Origin: Wocania ichthyoenteri Th78
Lineage (GTDB): Bacteria > Bacteroidota > Bacteroidia > Flavobacteriales > Flavobacteriaceae
Reading direction: 5' to 3'
NCBI RefSeq assembly: GCF_000789235.1
Contig: NZ_KN525716.1
Span: 186,001 to 250,000 of the forward strand
DNA length: 64,000 nucleotides
Translations under genes and position numbers: made by a program
The notes under the pieces: generated by a model
Told to the model about the DNA's origin: nothing
What the model saw: only the letters and a program-made list of their open reading frames with translations
The model's database searches: none
Shown: piece after piece, positions 10,635 to 20,999 of the stretch
How positions within the stretch are numbered: position 1 is the stretch's first letter
Layout of the letters: each line of letters begins with the position of its first letter

Positions 10635-13466
10635 TTGAAGTTACGTCTTTTTTTCTGCTTTACATTTTTACTTACAAGTATCATAAGTTTTAGTCAAAAT
10701 AAAATTGACTTAAAAGCCGATTTTGATATTGAAAACAGAAAAATTACCATATCGCAAACTATTCAATATCAAAACACATCGCAAGATGAGCTAGAATCTA
10801 TTTACCTAAATGATTGGAATAATAGTTATTCAACTAAAAAAACACCACTTGCTATTCGATTTGCTGAAGAATACGACAACCAATTCCATCTCGCTAAAAA
10901 TGAAGATAGAGGCTATTCAGTAATTACTTCAATAAAACAAAATAATGAGCCTTTAGTTTTTAATCAGTTAAAAAAACAAATAGACATTGTAAAAGTCGAT
11001 TTAAAAACACCTTTAAAACCTGGTGAATCATATACCATACATTTAGAATATATTGTACAAATCCCTAAAGATAAATTTACAGATTATGGTATTTCGGAAT
11101 TGGGAGATTTAAACTTAAGATATTGGTATATAACACCTGTAGTTTATAATGGCGAGTGGCAATATTATAGCAATAAAAATTTAGATGATTTATTTATTCC
11201 AAAAGCGGATTTAAACTTAGAAATCGTTTATCCAAAAGGATATATTATTACTTCAGCATTAAATTTAAGTGAAACAAAGCAACTATCTAATAAACAATTA
11301 ATTAAACTAAAAGGAGAAAACAGAGTTAACAATAAATTATTTTTAAGTAAAGCTTCAAACTTCGAAACGATACAATCTGAGGAATTATCAATAATTTCAA
11401 ATATAAATGATGACGGATTAGAACTTTTAGACCGGGTTTTAATAACAGAAAAAGTCACAAAATTTCTTTTTAAAAACCTAGGTAATTATCCACATGAAAA
11501 ATTACTTTTAACTAATATTGATTATAACAAAGACCCTGTTTATGGCTTAAATTTTCTACCAAGTTTTATCAAGCTGTATCCAAATAATTTTCAATACGAA
11601 TTAAAACTCCTAAAAGTCGCACTTAATAATTATTTAGAAAACACATTGCTAATTAACCCAAGAAAAGAACAATGGTTAATTGATGGTTTACAAATTTATT
11701 ATTTAATGAATTATGTAGAAACCCATTACCCAGACATGAAATTTCTAGGCTCATTAGCAGATTTTTGGGGTATCCGTTCATTTCATGCAGCAGACATGTC
11801 TTTTAATGATAAATACGCATTTGCATTTATGACGATGGCAAGAACCAACAGGGATCAGCCATTAGCAATGTCAAAAGATTCCTTGCTGAAGTTTAATACC
11901 AATATAGCTAACAAATATAAAGCGGGTGTTGGTCTTAAATATTTAGATGATTTTATTAATTCTAATGTTTTGGAAACAACCATTAAATCGTTTTTAGAGC
12001 AAACAAAACTTAAACAAACATCTCCAAAAGCTTTTGAAAACTATTTAAAAACTAAAACATCAAAAGATGTCGATTGGTTTTTTAATGATTATATAAATAC
12101 GCGCGCTAAGATTGATTTTAAAATTAAAAATGTAAAAAAGACTAAGGATTCTATAACATTAACTATTAAGAATAAGAGAAATAACAACATGCCCATTTCT
12201 TTATACACCTTAAATAACGATAGTGTTATTTCAAAATCCTGGATAGAAAATGTTACAAAAAACAAAACTATTACCATCCCAAGAAACAACGCCAACAAGC
12301 TAGTTTTAAACTACAACCAAGTTATTCCTGAGCTTAATTTAAGAGATAATTGGAAATCGCTAAAAGGCTTTTTCTTCAACAATAAACCTTTTCAATTTAG
12401 GCTTTTTAAAGATATTGAAGACCCAAATTATAACCAAGTCTTCCTTATGCCAATAGCAGAGTTTAATAATATTTACGATGGGTTTACCTTTGGTTTAAGA
12501 GCATATAACACAACATTACTTAGAAAACATTTTAATTATAAAATTGAACCACGATACGCTTTAAAATCAAAATCCTTAACGGGCTCCGCAGCTGTATCAG
12601 TTACACATTACTTACAAAATAGTAATCTATACTCCATAAATTATGGCATTAGAGGTAGTTACTCATCGTATGCAAACGATTTATTTGTTAGAAAAATAAT
12701 TCCTTCTGTTACCTTTTTATTTAGAAATGATGGTGATTTTCGTTCTAACAAAAGACAACGATTAAAGTTTAGATATTTAGATATTAACCGCGATGAAGAT
12801 GTTAACAACATACTAAATACTACCGAACCCAATTACAATATATTTAATGTTAATTATTTAAACTCTAACGATAATTTAATAAATTTCAGTAAGTGGTCTA
12901 CCGATTTACAGATTGCCAAAACATTTAGCAAAGCATCATTTAACTATGAATACAGACGTTTATTTGAAAGTAACCGACAGTTAAATTTACGATTTTACAC
13001 TGGCGCTTTTTTAAGCAACAACACAGATATTGCCTCTGATTATTTTAGTTTTGCATTAGACAGACCAACCGATTATTTATTTGATTATGGTTATTTAGGT
13101 CGATCCGAAGCTAGCGGAATATTTAGTCAGCAATATATTACAGCAGAAGGCGGTTTCAAATCTAAGCTAGAAACCCCGTTTGCTAATCAATGGATTAGTA
13201 CGTTAAACGCTAGTACAACACTTTGGAAATATATTTTAGTATATGGTGACGTAGGTTTTGTTAAAAATAAATTTAATAATACAAATTTTGTTTACGATTC
13301 TGGAATTAGAATTAATTTAGTCACCGACTATTTTGAAATTTATTTACCCATATATTCTAATCTTGGTTGGGAAATAGGGCAACCAAATTACGACCAAAGA
13401 ATCAGATTTAAGTTTACTGTAGACCCACAATCTTTATTAGGTCTATTCAGAAGGCGATGGTACTAA
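10635..13466 (+). CDS. M1-peptidase-like outer-membrane protein lacking the zinc motif
   Basis: The 943-residue product starts at TTG 10635, which begins a good signal peptide (KLRLFFCFTFLLTSIISFSQ); an upstream ATG is closed at once by a stop. Residues about 20-250 resemble the N-terminal beta domain of M1 aminopeptidases, and about 270-490 the helical catalytic domain. The expected HExxH-x18-E is not there: the matching stretch reads ALNNYLENTLL and then WLIDGLQIYY in place of WLNEGF. The last 350 residues are rich in alternating aromatic strands and end in RRRWY, as in an outer-membrane barrel. It is probably not an active metallopeptidase. Homologues in flavobacteria are usually annotated simply as aminopeptidases. 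Confidence 0.75.
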   Translation: MKLRLFFCFTFLLTSIISFSQNKIDLKADFDIENRKITISQTIQYQNTSQDELESIYLNDWNNSYSTKKTPLAIRFAEEYDNQFHLAKNEDRGYSVITSIKQNNEPLVFNQLKKQIDIVKVDLKTPLKPGESYTIHLEYIVQIPKDKFTDYGISELGDLNLRYWYITPVVYNGEWQYYSNKNLDDLFIPKADLNLEIVYPKGYIITSALNLSETKQLSNKQLIKLKGENRVNNKLFLSKASNFETIQSEELSIISNINDDGLELLDRVLITEKVTKFLFKNLGNYPHEKLLLTNIDYNKDPVYGLNFLPSFIKLYPNNFQYELKLLKVALNNYLENTLLINPRKEQWLIDGLQIYYLMNYVETHYPDMKFLGSLADFWGIRSFHAADMSFNDKYAFAFMTMARTNRDQPLAMSKDSLLKFNTNIANKYKAGVGLKYLDDFINSNVLETTIKSFLEQTKLKQTSPKAFENYLKTKTSKDVDWFFNDYINTRAKIDFKIKNVKKTKDSITLTIKNKRNNNMPISLYTLNNDSVISKSWIENVTKNKTITIPRNNANKLVLNYNQVIPELNLRDNWKSLKGFFFNNKPFQFRLFKDIEDPNYNQVFLMPIAEFNNIYDGFTFGLRAYNTTLLRKHFNYKIEPRYALKSKSLTGSAAVSVTHYLQNSNLYSINYGIRGSYSSYANDLFVRKIIPSVTFLFRNDGDFRSNKRQRLKFRYLDINRDEDVNNILNTTEPNYNIFNVNYLNSNDNLINFSKWSTDLQIAKTFSKASFNYEYRRLFESNRQLNLRFYTGAFLSNNTDIASDYFSFALDRPTDYLFDYGYLGRSEASGIFSQQYITAEGGFKSKLETPFANQWISTLNASTTLWKYILVYGDVGFVKNKFNNTNFVYDSGIRINLVTDYFEIYLPIYSNLGWEIGQPNYDQRIRFKFTVDPQSLLGLFRRRWY

Positions 13467-13584
13467 AATGTTAATTTATTGATTTATTTGTATCAAATAC
13501 GAAATTTGAATGAATTATTAATAATTCGATCTAATTATCATGTGTAATTTTAAGAATTGTTCAATTTGATTCTACTTGTAATAA

Positions 13585-13615
13585 TTGCAAAAACAACAAA
13601 ATTTAACTACTTTTG
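13585..13615 (+). promoter_or_regulatory. Bacteroidetes-type promoter of the 2-oxoacid dehydrogenase E1 gene
   Basis: A -33 TTG at 13585-13587 is followed after 20 bp by TACTTTTG at 13608-13615. This matches the Bacteroidetes consensus TTG-N19/20-TAnnTTTG exactly. The start codon is at 13636, giving a short leader. Confidence 0.7.
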
Positions 13616-13635
13616 CAAAAGTAAAAGCCTTATAA

Positions 13636-16047
13636 ATGCAAACAATTCCTGATTTGAAAAACAACATTTCTTTCGATGATTTTAAAGCAGAAGTTTTAAA
13701 TGATTATACCATTGCTGTAAAAAGTCGAGAATGTAGTTTATTAGGTCGACGAGAAGTATTAACAGGGAAAGCAAAATTTGGCATTTTTGGAGACGGAAAA
13801 GAAGTACCACAATTAGCTATGGCAAAGGCCTTTTTAAAAGGCGATTGGAGGTCTGGTTATTACCGCGACCAAACTTTTATGATGGCAATTGGCGAGTTAA
13901 CAATCGAGCAATTTTTTGCTGGACTTTACGCCAATACAGATTTGGAATTAGAGCCTATGTCTGCTGGTCGCCAAATGGGAGGACATTTTACAACACATAG
14001 TTTAGAGGATAATGGAAACTGGAAAGATTTAACTAAACAATACAACTCCAGTGCAGACATATCTCCTACCGCTGGCCAAATGCCACGTTTATTAGGGTTA
14101 GCACAAGCTTCAAAAATTTTTAGACAAGTAAAAGGTATTGATAGTAATAAATTCTCTAATAACGGAAATGAAGTAGCATGGGGAACTATTGGTAATGCAA
14201 GTACTAGTGAAGGATTGTTTTTTGAAACGATTAATGCTGCTGGTGTTTTACAAGTACCTATGGTTATTAGTGTATGGGATGATGAGTATGGCATTTCTGT
14301 ACATGCAAAACACCAAACAACAAAAGAAAACATTTCAGAAATATTAAAAGGATTTCAACGCGATAACGACAACAAAGGCTATGAGATATTGCGTGTAAAG
14401 GGTTGGGATTACGCAAACCTTGTAGAAACCTATCAAGAAGCTTCTGCTATTGCAAGAGAAGAGCATGTTCCTGTTTTAATTCATGTAACAGAATTAACAC
14501 AACCACAAGGACATTCTACTTCAGGATCTCACGAACGCTACAAATCTCCAGAACGTTTAGAGTGGGAAAGTAAACAAGATTGTAATTTAAAAATGCGCGA
14601 GTGGATTATTGAAAGTGGTATCGCAACTAACGAAACACTTACAGAAATTGAACGCAATTTAAAAAAGGAAGTAAGAGAAGCAAAAAAGAAAGCGTGGTTA
14701 ACTTTTTTAAGACCAATTCAAAAAGAACAACAAGAGCTAATTTCCATTTTAAACGATGTAGCCTCTTCTAGCATAAACGGTGTTTTTATTAAAAAGATAG
14801 CAGGAAATTTATCTACTATTGATGAACCTACTAGAAAAGATCTTTTATCTCAAGCGAGAAAATCATTAAGGCTTACCTTAGGAGAAACTAATGACGCTAA
14901 ACAACAACTTGCAAATTGGATAAATAATATATTTAAAAAAGCGCAGCCAAAATTTAGCTCGCATTTATATTCTGAAACCGAAAAGTCTACGCGCCTTATA
15001 GATGAAGTAAAGCCAAGTTATGACGATGATGCTATTCAAGTAGATGGTCGCATAATTTTACGAGATAACTTTGATGCCATTTTTAGCACCTACCCAGAAG
15101 CTCTTATTTTTGGAGAAGATACAGGTAACATTGGCGATGTAAATCAAGGTTTAGAAGGCTTACAAGAAAAGTATGGTGAACTTCGAGTTGCAGATACTGG
15201 AATTCGAGAAGCTACCATTGTTGGTCAAGGTATTGGTATGGCACTACGTGGTTTACGCCCTATTGCCGAGATTCAGTATTTAGATTATATTATGTATGCC
15301 TTACAAATTATTAGCGATGATTTGGCTACAACACACTACAGAACAAGAGGAAAGCAAAAAGCACCTTTAATTTTAAGAACACGCGGACACAGACTAGAAG
15401 GCATATGGCATTCGGGTTCTCAAATGGGAGGTATACTTAATTTAGTTCGTGGTATTCACATTTTAGCACCAAGAAATATGACTAAGGCGGCTGGTTTTTA
15501 CAATACACTTTTGCAAGGAGACGATCCAGCATTAGTGGTTGAATGTCTTAACGGATACCGCTTAAAAGAAAAAAAACCCAACAATTTAAGTGATATAAAA
15601 ACACCTATTGGCGTGGTTGAAACTTTAAAAGTTGGTACAGATATTACATTAGTTTCTTATGGCTCTACACTTCGTATTGTTGAAGAAACTGCAAAAGAAT
15701 TACTATCAGTCGGTATTGATGCGGAAGTTATTGATGCACAATCCTTGTTACCTTTCGATATAAATCACGATATCGTTAAAAGTATAGCCAAAACTAATCG
15801 TGTTATGGTTATAGATGAAGATGTTCCTGGTGGCGCTTCAGCCTATATTTTAAATGAAATATTAAATACCCAAAATGCATATCAGTATTTAGATGGGCAA
15901 CCAAAAACTTTAACCGCAAAAGCACACAGACCAGCTTATGGTAACGATGGTGATTACTTCTCAAAACCATCAGCAGAAGATATTTTTGAAGCGGTTTATG
16001 AGGTTATGCATGAAGCAAACCCTGAAGATTATCCGAAACTGAGATAA
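13636..16047 (+). CDS. Fused alpha/beta E1 component of a 2-oxoacid (branched-chain type) dehydrogenase
   Basis: The 803-residue protein joins the E1-alpha thiamine-diphosphate domain (about 1-400) to the E1-beta transketolase-like domain (about 460-803). It catalyses decarboxylation of a 2-oxoacid and transfer of the acyl group to lipoyl-E2. The alpha part shows GNASTSEGLFFE and the beta part FGEDTGNIGDVNQGLEGLQ and ADTGIREATIVGQGIGMALRG. No E2 or E3 gene is nearby. The fused form is common in flavobacteria and is usually annotated as 2-oxoisovalerate dehydrogenase E1 or simply dehydrogenase E1. Branched-chain substrate is an inference from homologues. A terminator hairpin follows. Confidence 0.9.
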   Translation: MQTIPDLKNNISFDDFKAEVLNDYTIAVKSRECSLLGRREVLTGKAKFGIFGDGKEVPQLAMAKAFLKGDWRSGYYRDQTFMMAIGELTIEQFFAGLYANTDLELEPMSAGRQMGGHFTTHSLEDNGNWKDLTKQYNSSADISPTAGQMPRLLGLAQASKIFRQVKGIDSNKFSNNGNEVAWGTIGNASTSEGLFFETINAAGVLQVPMVISVWDDEYGISVHAKHQTTKENISEILKGFQRDNDNKGYEILRVKGWDYANLVETYQEASAIAREEHVPVLIHVTELTQPQGHSTSGSHERYKSPERLEWESKQDCNLKMREWIIESGIATNETLTEIERNLKKEVREAKKKAWLTFLRPIQKEQQELISILNDVASSSINGVFIKKIAGNLSTIDEPTRKDLLSQARKSLRLTLGETNDAKQQLANWINNIFKKAQPKFSSHLYSETEKSTRLIDEVKPSYDDDAIQVDGRIILRDNFDAIFSTYPEALIFGEDTGNIGDVNQGLEGLQEKYGELRVADTGIREATIVGQGIGMALRGLRPIAEIQYLDYIMYALQIISDDLATTHYRTRGKQKAPLILRTRGHRLEGIWHSGSQMGGILNLVRGIHILAPRNMTKAAGFYNTLLQGDDPALVVECLNGYRLKEKKPNNLSDIKTPIGVVETLKVGTDITLVSYGSTLRIVEETAKELLSVGIDAEVIDAQSLLPFDINHDIVKSIAKTNRVMVIDEDVPGGASAYILNEILNTQNAYQYLDGQPKTLTAKAHRPAYGNDGDYFSKPSAEDIFEAVYEVMHEANPEDYPKLR

Positions 16048-16069
16048 TTAAAAAATTATAATACGTATC

Positions 16070-16105
16070 AAACCTTTCTTCTTCATAGCAGAAAGGTTTT
16101 TATTT
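16070..16105 (+). terminator. Rho-independent terminator after the E1 gene
   Basis: A hairpin AAACCTTTCT (16070-16079) pairs with AGAAAGGTTT (16090-16099) and is followed by a T-rich run. Confidence 0.8.
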
Positions 16106-16209
16106 ATATTTATCTTAAATCTAAATTCACTTAAAAAATCAATAACTTGTCATTTAGAAAGAGTGACGGGAAACCTCATGAAATTAAATCTCATAATCAT
16201 GAAAAATAA

Positions 16210-16680
16210 ATGAAAGCAGTTTCAGTAACAGTTATAAAAAAAGAATTACAGCATCAATCTTCAGATGAACTCATGGAACTTTGTTTACGGTTATCGCGTT
16301 TTAAAAAAGAAAACAAAGAGCTACTCACCTATTTATTGTTTGAATCTTCAGATGAAAACAACTATATAGAATCGGTTAAAAACTATATTGATGATGAGTT
16401 TGAACTTATAAATACAAAAAGCTATTTCTATATTAGAAAAAGTGTTCGCAAAATTTTAAAAAACATAAAAAAGTACGTTCGCTATTCGCAAAAAAAAGAA
16501 ACCGAAGTCGAACTACTACTCTACTTTTGTCAGAAATTAAAAAACTTTTCACCCAGTATAAAATATAGCACACAATTACAAAATACCTATAACCGACAAG
16601 TTTTTTTAATAAAAAAGATTATTACAGCATTACACGAAGATTTACAATACGATTATAACTTGTTGCTTGAAGATTTATAA
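16210..16680 (+). CDS. Hypothetical protein, small and helical
   Basis: I do not recognise this 156-residue protein. It is rich in lysine, leucine and glutamate, appears wholly alpha-helical, and has no signal peptide or membrane segment. Segments such as LMELCLRLSRFKKENKELL and the final DLQYDYNLLLEDL look conserved enough for a real gene. The ATG at 16210 overlaps a four-codon mini frame (ATG 16199 to TGA 16211). It is bounded by the terminator after the E1 gene upstream and by a bidirectional terminator downstream, so it is probably transcribed alone. Confidence 0.65.
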   Translation: MKAVSVTVIKKELQHQSSDELMELCLRLSRFKKENKELLTYLLFESSDENNYIESVKNYIDDEFELINTKSYFYIRKSVRKILKNIKKYVRYSQKKETEVELLLYFCQKLKNFSPSIKYSTQLQNTYNRQVFLIKKIITALHEDLQYDYNLLLEDL

Positions 16681-16826
16681 CTTGTTAAAGACTTTGTGCT
16701 TGAATAATAAACCTTAGTTAATTTTACAAAAAATTACGACTAAATTTGTTTAACGCAATGCACGTCCTTCCTAATCGTAATTACTTTTTAAAAAGACATA
16801 AAAGCGTGTTTAAAACATCCAAAAAC

Positions 16827-16858
16827 AAAAAAAACCTACTTTATAAGTAGGTTTTTTT
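16827..16858. terminator. Bidirectional terminator between the hypothetical gene and glyA
   Basis: The stem AAAACCTACTT (16831-16841) and AAGTAGGTTTT (16845-16855) closes a 3-nt loop, with A- and T-runs on the two sides. It can end both convergent transcripts. Confidence 0.88.
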
Positions 16859-16899
16859 CAATTTAAACTATCATCAGACTTTTATATTTTGTTGATGAG

Positions 16900-16920
16900 A
16901 TGCTGAAATAAATTCAGCAT
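16900..16920. repeat. Short hairpin of the GCTGAA...TTCAGC intergenic type
   Basis: ATGCTGAA (16900-16907) and TTCAGCAT (16913-16920) form a perfect 8-bp stem followed by GACAC. Hairpins of this type followed by GACA are scattered in flavobacterial intergenic DNA. It sits just after the glyA stop codon. Confidence 0.6.
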
Positions 16921-16930
16921 GACACTATCA

Positions 16931-18202
16931 CTATACAAATAAAGGTTTTCCTTTCATCATAACATTTACTTTATCTTTTACAACTTCTAAAGTAGCTTTA
17001 TTATCATGATTGTTAATCACTTCGTCTATTAAATTAACAATAGCATCCATATCATCTGCTTTTAACCCACGAGTTGTAATGGCTGCTGTACCAATTCTGA
17101 TGCCTGAGGTTACAAAAGGTGATTTATCATCAAAAGGTACCATGTTTTTATTTACAGTAATATCTGCTTTTACTAAAGCTTGTTCTGCTTCTTTGCCAGA
17201 AATGTTTTTATTGCGTAAATCTATTAGCATACAATGGTTATCGGTTCCACCAGAAATAATATTATAATCTTTAGCAACCAGAGCTTTTGCCATAGCATCT
17301 GCATTTGCTTTTACTTGTAGCTGATAATGTAAAAAATCATCGGTTAAAGCTTCACCAAAAGCAATCGCTTTTGCTGCTATAATATGTTCTAATGGTCCCC
17401 CTTGATTTCCTGGAAACACCGCAGAATCTAATAGTGACGACATTTTACGTAAATTTCCGTTTTTTAAAGTTAATCCAAACGGATTATCAAAGTCTTGCCC
17501 CATCATAATCATACCGCCTCTTGGACCACGTAAGGTTTTATGTGTAGTTGTGGTAACAATATGACAATGTGGTAACGGATCATTTAAAATACCTTTAGCA
17601 ATTAATCCCGCAGGATGCGAAATATCTGCCATTAAAATTGCACCAACACTATCGGCAATTATTCTAAAACGTTTAAAATCAATGTCACGAGAATAAGCCG
17701 AAGCTCCAGCAATAATTAATTTTGGTTGTTCTTTAGTAGCTATCTCTTGTATTTTATCATAATTTAAAACCCCTGTCTCTTGCTCTACACCGTAAAATAC
17801 CGGATTGTATAATTTACCAGAAAAGTTTACTGGCGACCCATGAGTTAAATGTCCTCCATGAGACAAATCAAATCCTAATATTTTATCACCTGGTTTTAAA
17901 CACGCGTGATAAACCGCCGTATTTGCTTGACTACCAGAATGCGGTTGCACATTTACATAAGCAGCACCAAACAAGGTTTTAGCTCTATCGATGGCAATTT
18001 GCTCAACTTCATCAACCACTTCGCAACCACCGTAATAACGCTTACCAGGGTATCCTTCGGCATATTTATTGGTTAATACAGAGCCAGCAGCTTCCATAAC
18101 TTGGTCGCTTACAAAGTTCTCTGATGCAATAAGTTCTATACCATGTAATTGGCGTTCTTTTTCGGCTTGAATAAGTTCAAAAATTTGTTCGTCGCGTTGC
18201 AT
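16931..18202 (-). CDS. glyA: Serine hydroxymethyltransferase
   Basis: GlyA interconverts serine plus tetrahydrofolate with glycine plus methylenetetrahydrofolate, and is the main source of one-carbon units. The 423-residue length is normal. The PLP lysine is K222 in [14 protein letters not shown], and conserved ASENF (near 27), PHSGSQAN (near 88) and SHPAGL motifs are present. The ATG at 18202 is preceded on the minus strand by TATTTTTG (18237-18230), a fit to the Bacteroidetes -7 box. It is monocistronic and divergent from fumarylacetoacetase. Confidence 0.98.
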   Translation of the reverse strand: MQRDEQIFELIQAEKERQLHGIELIASENFVSDQVMEAAGSVLTNKYAEGYPGKRYYGGCEVVDEVEQIAIDRAKTLFGAAYVNVQPHSGSQANTAVYHACLKPGDKILGFDLSHGGHLTHGSPVNFSGKLYNPVFYGVEQETGVLNYDKIQEIATKEQPKLIIAGASAYSRDIDFKRFRIIADSVGAILMADISHPAGLIAKGILNDPLPHCHIVTTTTHKTLRGPRGGMIMMGQDFDNPFGLTLKNGNLRKMSSLLDSAVFPGNQGGPLEHIIAAKAIAFGEALTDDFLHYQLQVKANADAMAKALVAKDYNIISGGTDNHCMLIDLRNKNISGKEAEQALVKADITVNKNMVPFDDKSPFVTSGIRIGTAAITTRGLKADDMDAIVNLIDEVINNHDNKATLEVVKDKVNVMMKGKPLFV

Positions 18203-18402
18203 AAATTTTAATTGTAGTTAAAAGTTGAGCAAAAATAACAAATAGATTATTCAAATACATCAAAAAACATATATTTACTATTAAGTTTTAAACCGTTTTA
18301 TTAACGATTAAAATAAACCTATTTTTTAATCATTTATTTCTAATTAAATAAAAAAAATGTGTAGGTTTGATACGAATTTAATAACAAATAAAAAATATAG
18401 TT
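18203..18402. promoter_or_regulatory. Divergent promoter region of glyA and fumarylacetoacetase
   Basis: On the minus strand TATTTTTG (18237-18230) and on the plus strand TAGGTTTG (18362-18369) match the TAnnTTTG -7 box. No clear -33 TTG at the usual distance is seen for either. I see no operator-like palindrome. Confidence 0.5.
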
Positions 18403-19686
18403 ATGCCATTATCAGCTAACAATCCAGATAGAAAGTCGTGGTTACACGTCGATAAAAACTCAGATTTTCCAATTCAAAATATTCCCTTTGGCGTGTTTCT
18501 TACTCGCGATGACATCATTACCATTGGTACAAGAATTGGTGATACAGCTATAGACCTTGGTGCTTTACATCAGTTAGGATATTTTGATGGCATTGCATTA
18601 ACTGATGATATTTTCCTTCAAGATACTTTAAACGATTTTATTGCAGATGGCAGAAAAACTTGGCGTGCAGTTAGAAACAGAATTGCTGAAATTTTTGATG
18701 CAGAAAACACCTCTTTAAAGAATAATGTAAAGCATAAAGAAATTGTATTATTTCGTTTAGATGAAATTGAAATGCAATTACCTGTACAGATTGGTGATTA
18801 TACCGATTTTTATTCAAGTATCGAGCATGCTACAAATGTAGGCACCATGTTTAGAGATCCAGATAATGCGTTATTACCAAATTGGTTACACATTCCTGTT
18901 GGTTACCATGGTAGAAGTTCGTCCATAATCCCTTCTGGAATTCCAGTACATAGACCACAAGGACAAACCTTACCAAGCGGAGCTACCGAACCTGTTTTTG
19001 GCCCAAGTAAATTAGTAGATTTTGAGCTAGAAATGGCTTTTATAACAACCGATGCTAACGATTTAGGCGAACCTATTCCAATAAACGAAGCCGAAGAATA
19101 CATATTTGGTTTAGTACTTTTTAACGATTGGAGCGCACGAGATATTCAAAAATGGGAATATGTGCCTTTAGGGCCATTTTTAGCGAAAAATTTTGCGTCT
19201 TCAATTTCTCCATGGATAGTAACCTTAGATGCTTTAGAGCCTTTTAGAGTTAATGGGCCAAAACCCTTAAAGCCTCAATTAGAATACTTACAATACAAAG
19301 GAAAAAAGAGTTACGATATTAATTTAGAAGTTTCCATTCAACCAAATGGAGCAAAAGAAACGGTTATAAGTAAATCGAATTTTAAGTATATGTATTGGAA
19401 CATGTCTCAACAATTGGCGCATCATACAGTAAATGGTTGCCCTATAAATTCTGGCGATATGATGGGTAGCGGTACTATTTCTGGACCAACACCAGACTCT
19501 TATGGATCTATGCTAGAATTGACATGGCGTGGTGAAAAACCTATTAAAATGAAGGACGGTACAGAGCGTAAGTTTATTAATGATAACGATACCGTTATTA
19601 TGAGAGGTCATTGCGAAAAAGATGGCACACGAATTGGTTTTGGCGAAGTATCAACCAAATTACTTCCTGTTTATAAGAAAAAATAA
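18403..19686 (+). CDS. fahA: Fumarylacetoacetase
   Basis: The enzyme hydrolyses 4-fumarylacetoacetate to fumarate and acetoacetate, the last step of tyrosine and phenylalanine breakdown. The 427-residue length fits the full-size family. Recognisable segments are DFYSSIEHATNVGTMFR, PVGYHGRSSSI (with the catalytic histidine), LEMAFI, FNDWSARDIQKWEY, and SGDMMGSGTISG near the C-terminus. No other tyrosine-degradation gene is in the window, so it is probably transcribed alone from the TAGGTTTG box upstream. Confidence 0.96.
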   Translation: MPLSANNPDRKSWLHVDKNSDFPIQNIPFGVFLTRDDIITIGTRIGDTAIDLGALHQLGYFDGIALTDDIFLQDTLNDFIADGRKTWRAVRNRIAEIFDAENTSLKNNVKHKEIVLFRLDEIEMQLPVQIGDYTDFYSSIEHATNVGTMFRDPDNALLPNWLHIPVGYHGRSSSIIPSGIPVHRPQGQTLPSGATEPVFGPSKLVDFELEMAFITTDANDLGEPIPINEAEEYIFGLVLFNDWSARDIQKWEYVPLGPFLAKNFASSISPWIVTLDALEPFRVNGPKPLKPQLEYLQYKGKKSYDINLEVSIQPNGAKETVISKSNFKYMYWNMSQQLAHHTVNGCPINSGDMMGSGTISGPTPDSYGSMLELTWRGEKPIKMKDGTERKFINDNDTVIMRGHCEKDGTRIGFGEVSTKLLPVYKKK

Positions 19687-19783
19687 AGTTCTGTTTTTCA
19701 GCTAGTTAACATTTAATTAATAGTTTTTCCTATTTTTGGCATTACTATTGAATTAATACCCCAATAAACCAAACTTTTAACCT

Positions 19784-20965
19784 ATGAAAAAATTTCTACT
19801 CCTAATTCTCATACTTTCACTATGTATTGCCTGTAGCGCAAAAAAAGAAGTTGAAAAAGCTGTAAACTCTGGCAATTACGATCAAGCCATAAATACAGCG
19901 CTTAAAACCCTGAGAACAAACAAAGATTCAAAGCGAAAGCGCGATGTCGTTATAATGCTGCAAGATGCCTATTACAAAGCTGAAGATAGAGATTTAAACA
20001 CCATCGAACATCTTAAAAAAGATAAAAATCCAGAGTTGTATCGTGAGATTTACGAGCGTTATTTAAATTTGAATGCACGACAAGAAGCCATTAAACCTAT
20101 ATTACCATTATCTGTAAATGGAAAAAATATTCCGTTTAGCTTTAATAATTATAGCAATGCCATTATTGAATCTCGCAAAAATCTTTCTGATTACTTATAC
20201 GAAAAAGGCATTGAGTTATTAGAATCTGAAGACAAATCCATAATAAGGCAAGCTTATAATACGCTTGATTACTTAGATCGTATTAGTCCAAACTACGAAA
20301 ATACGCGTGGTTTATTAGATGAAGCACATCAACGAGGGACTAATTATATTTTGGTTTCTATTAATAACGAAACACAACAAATAATTCCAACACGTTTAGA
20401 AGATGATTTATTAAACTTTGACACCTACGGGTTAAATAAATTCTGGAGTGTTTATCATGCAAACAAAAGTAACAACGTTAAATACGATTATGCCATGCAT
20501 CTTAATTTAAAACGTATTAACATTTCTCCAGAGCGTATTAAAGAACGAGAGGTTCTAAGAGAAAAAGAAATTATTGATGGTTGGAAATACAAGTTAGATA
20601 CTGCTGGTAATGTTGTAAAAGACAGCTTAGGAAACGATGTGAAAGTTGATAAAGTTATTACTGTAAAATGTCGATTATTAGAAACGATTCAAACTAAATC
20701 ATCTCAAGTTATAGCAGATGTAGTGTATTTAGATTTAGCATCAAATCAACCTTTAGATACCTTTACTATTGATAGTGAATTTGTTTTCGAACATTTTTTT
20801 GCAAGATCAAGAGGCGATAAGCGTGCGCTTACTAAAGATGACAGAATTTTATTAGATAACAGACGTGTGCCGTTTCCTAGTAACGAACAAATGGTTTATG
20901 ATACTGGTGAAGATTTAAAGTTACAACTAAAAGATATCATTAATTCTTATACAATTAGACGATGA
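19784..20965 (+). CDS. Hypothetical lipoprotein with TPR-like N-terminal helices
   Basis: This 393-residue protein has a lipoprotein signal (SLCIACS, Cys17). The start AVNSGNYDQAINTALKTLRTNK looks like one tetratricopeptide unit; the rest is helical and then mixed. The charged segment KEREVLREKEIIDGWKYKLD precedes a beta-rich end. I do not recognise a named family. It is common for flavobacterial genomes to carry such lipoproteins of unknown function. A TATTTTTG box at 19731-19738 is a likely promoter element, and a bidirectional terminator follows. Confidence 0.8.
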   Translation: MKKFLLLILILSLCIACSAKKEVEKAVNSGNYDQAINTALKTLRTNKDSKRKRDVVIMLQDAYYKAEDRDLNTIEHLKKDKNPELYREIYERYLNLNARQEAIKPILPLSVNGKNIPFSFNNYSNAIIESRKNLSDYLYEKGIELLESEDKSIIRQAYNTLDYLDRISPNYENTRGLLDEAHQRGTNYILVSINNETQQIIPTRLEDDLLNFDTYGLNKFWSVYHANKSNNVKYDYAMHLNLKRINISPERIKEREVLREKEIIDGWKYKLDTAGNVVKDSLGNDVKVDKVITVKCRLLETIQTKSSQVIADVVYLDLASNQPLDTFTIDSEFVFEHFFARSRGDKRALTKDDRILLDNRRVPFPSNEQMVYDTGEDLKLQLKDIINSYTIRR

Positions 20966-20967
20966 AT

Positions 20968-20997
20968 AAAAACCTCTCAAACTTATGGGAGGTTTTT
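20968..20997. terminator. Bidirectional terminator between the lipoprotein gene and ytxJ
   Basis: AAAAACCTC (20968-20976) pairs with GAGGTTTTT (20989-20997). It sits between convergent genes, 3 bp after one stop codon and 3 bp before the other. Confidence 0.85.
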
Positions 20998-20999
20998 AT

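Noticed and set aside
10635-10640. The TTG start of the M1-like gene as a sign of a broken gene
   Set aside because: The TTG begins a normal signal peptide at the right distance, so a rare start is the simpler reading.
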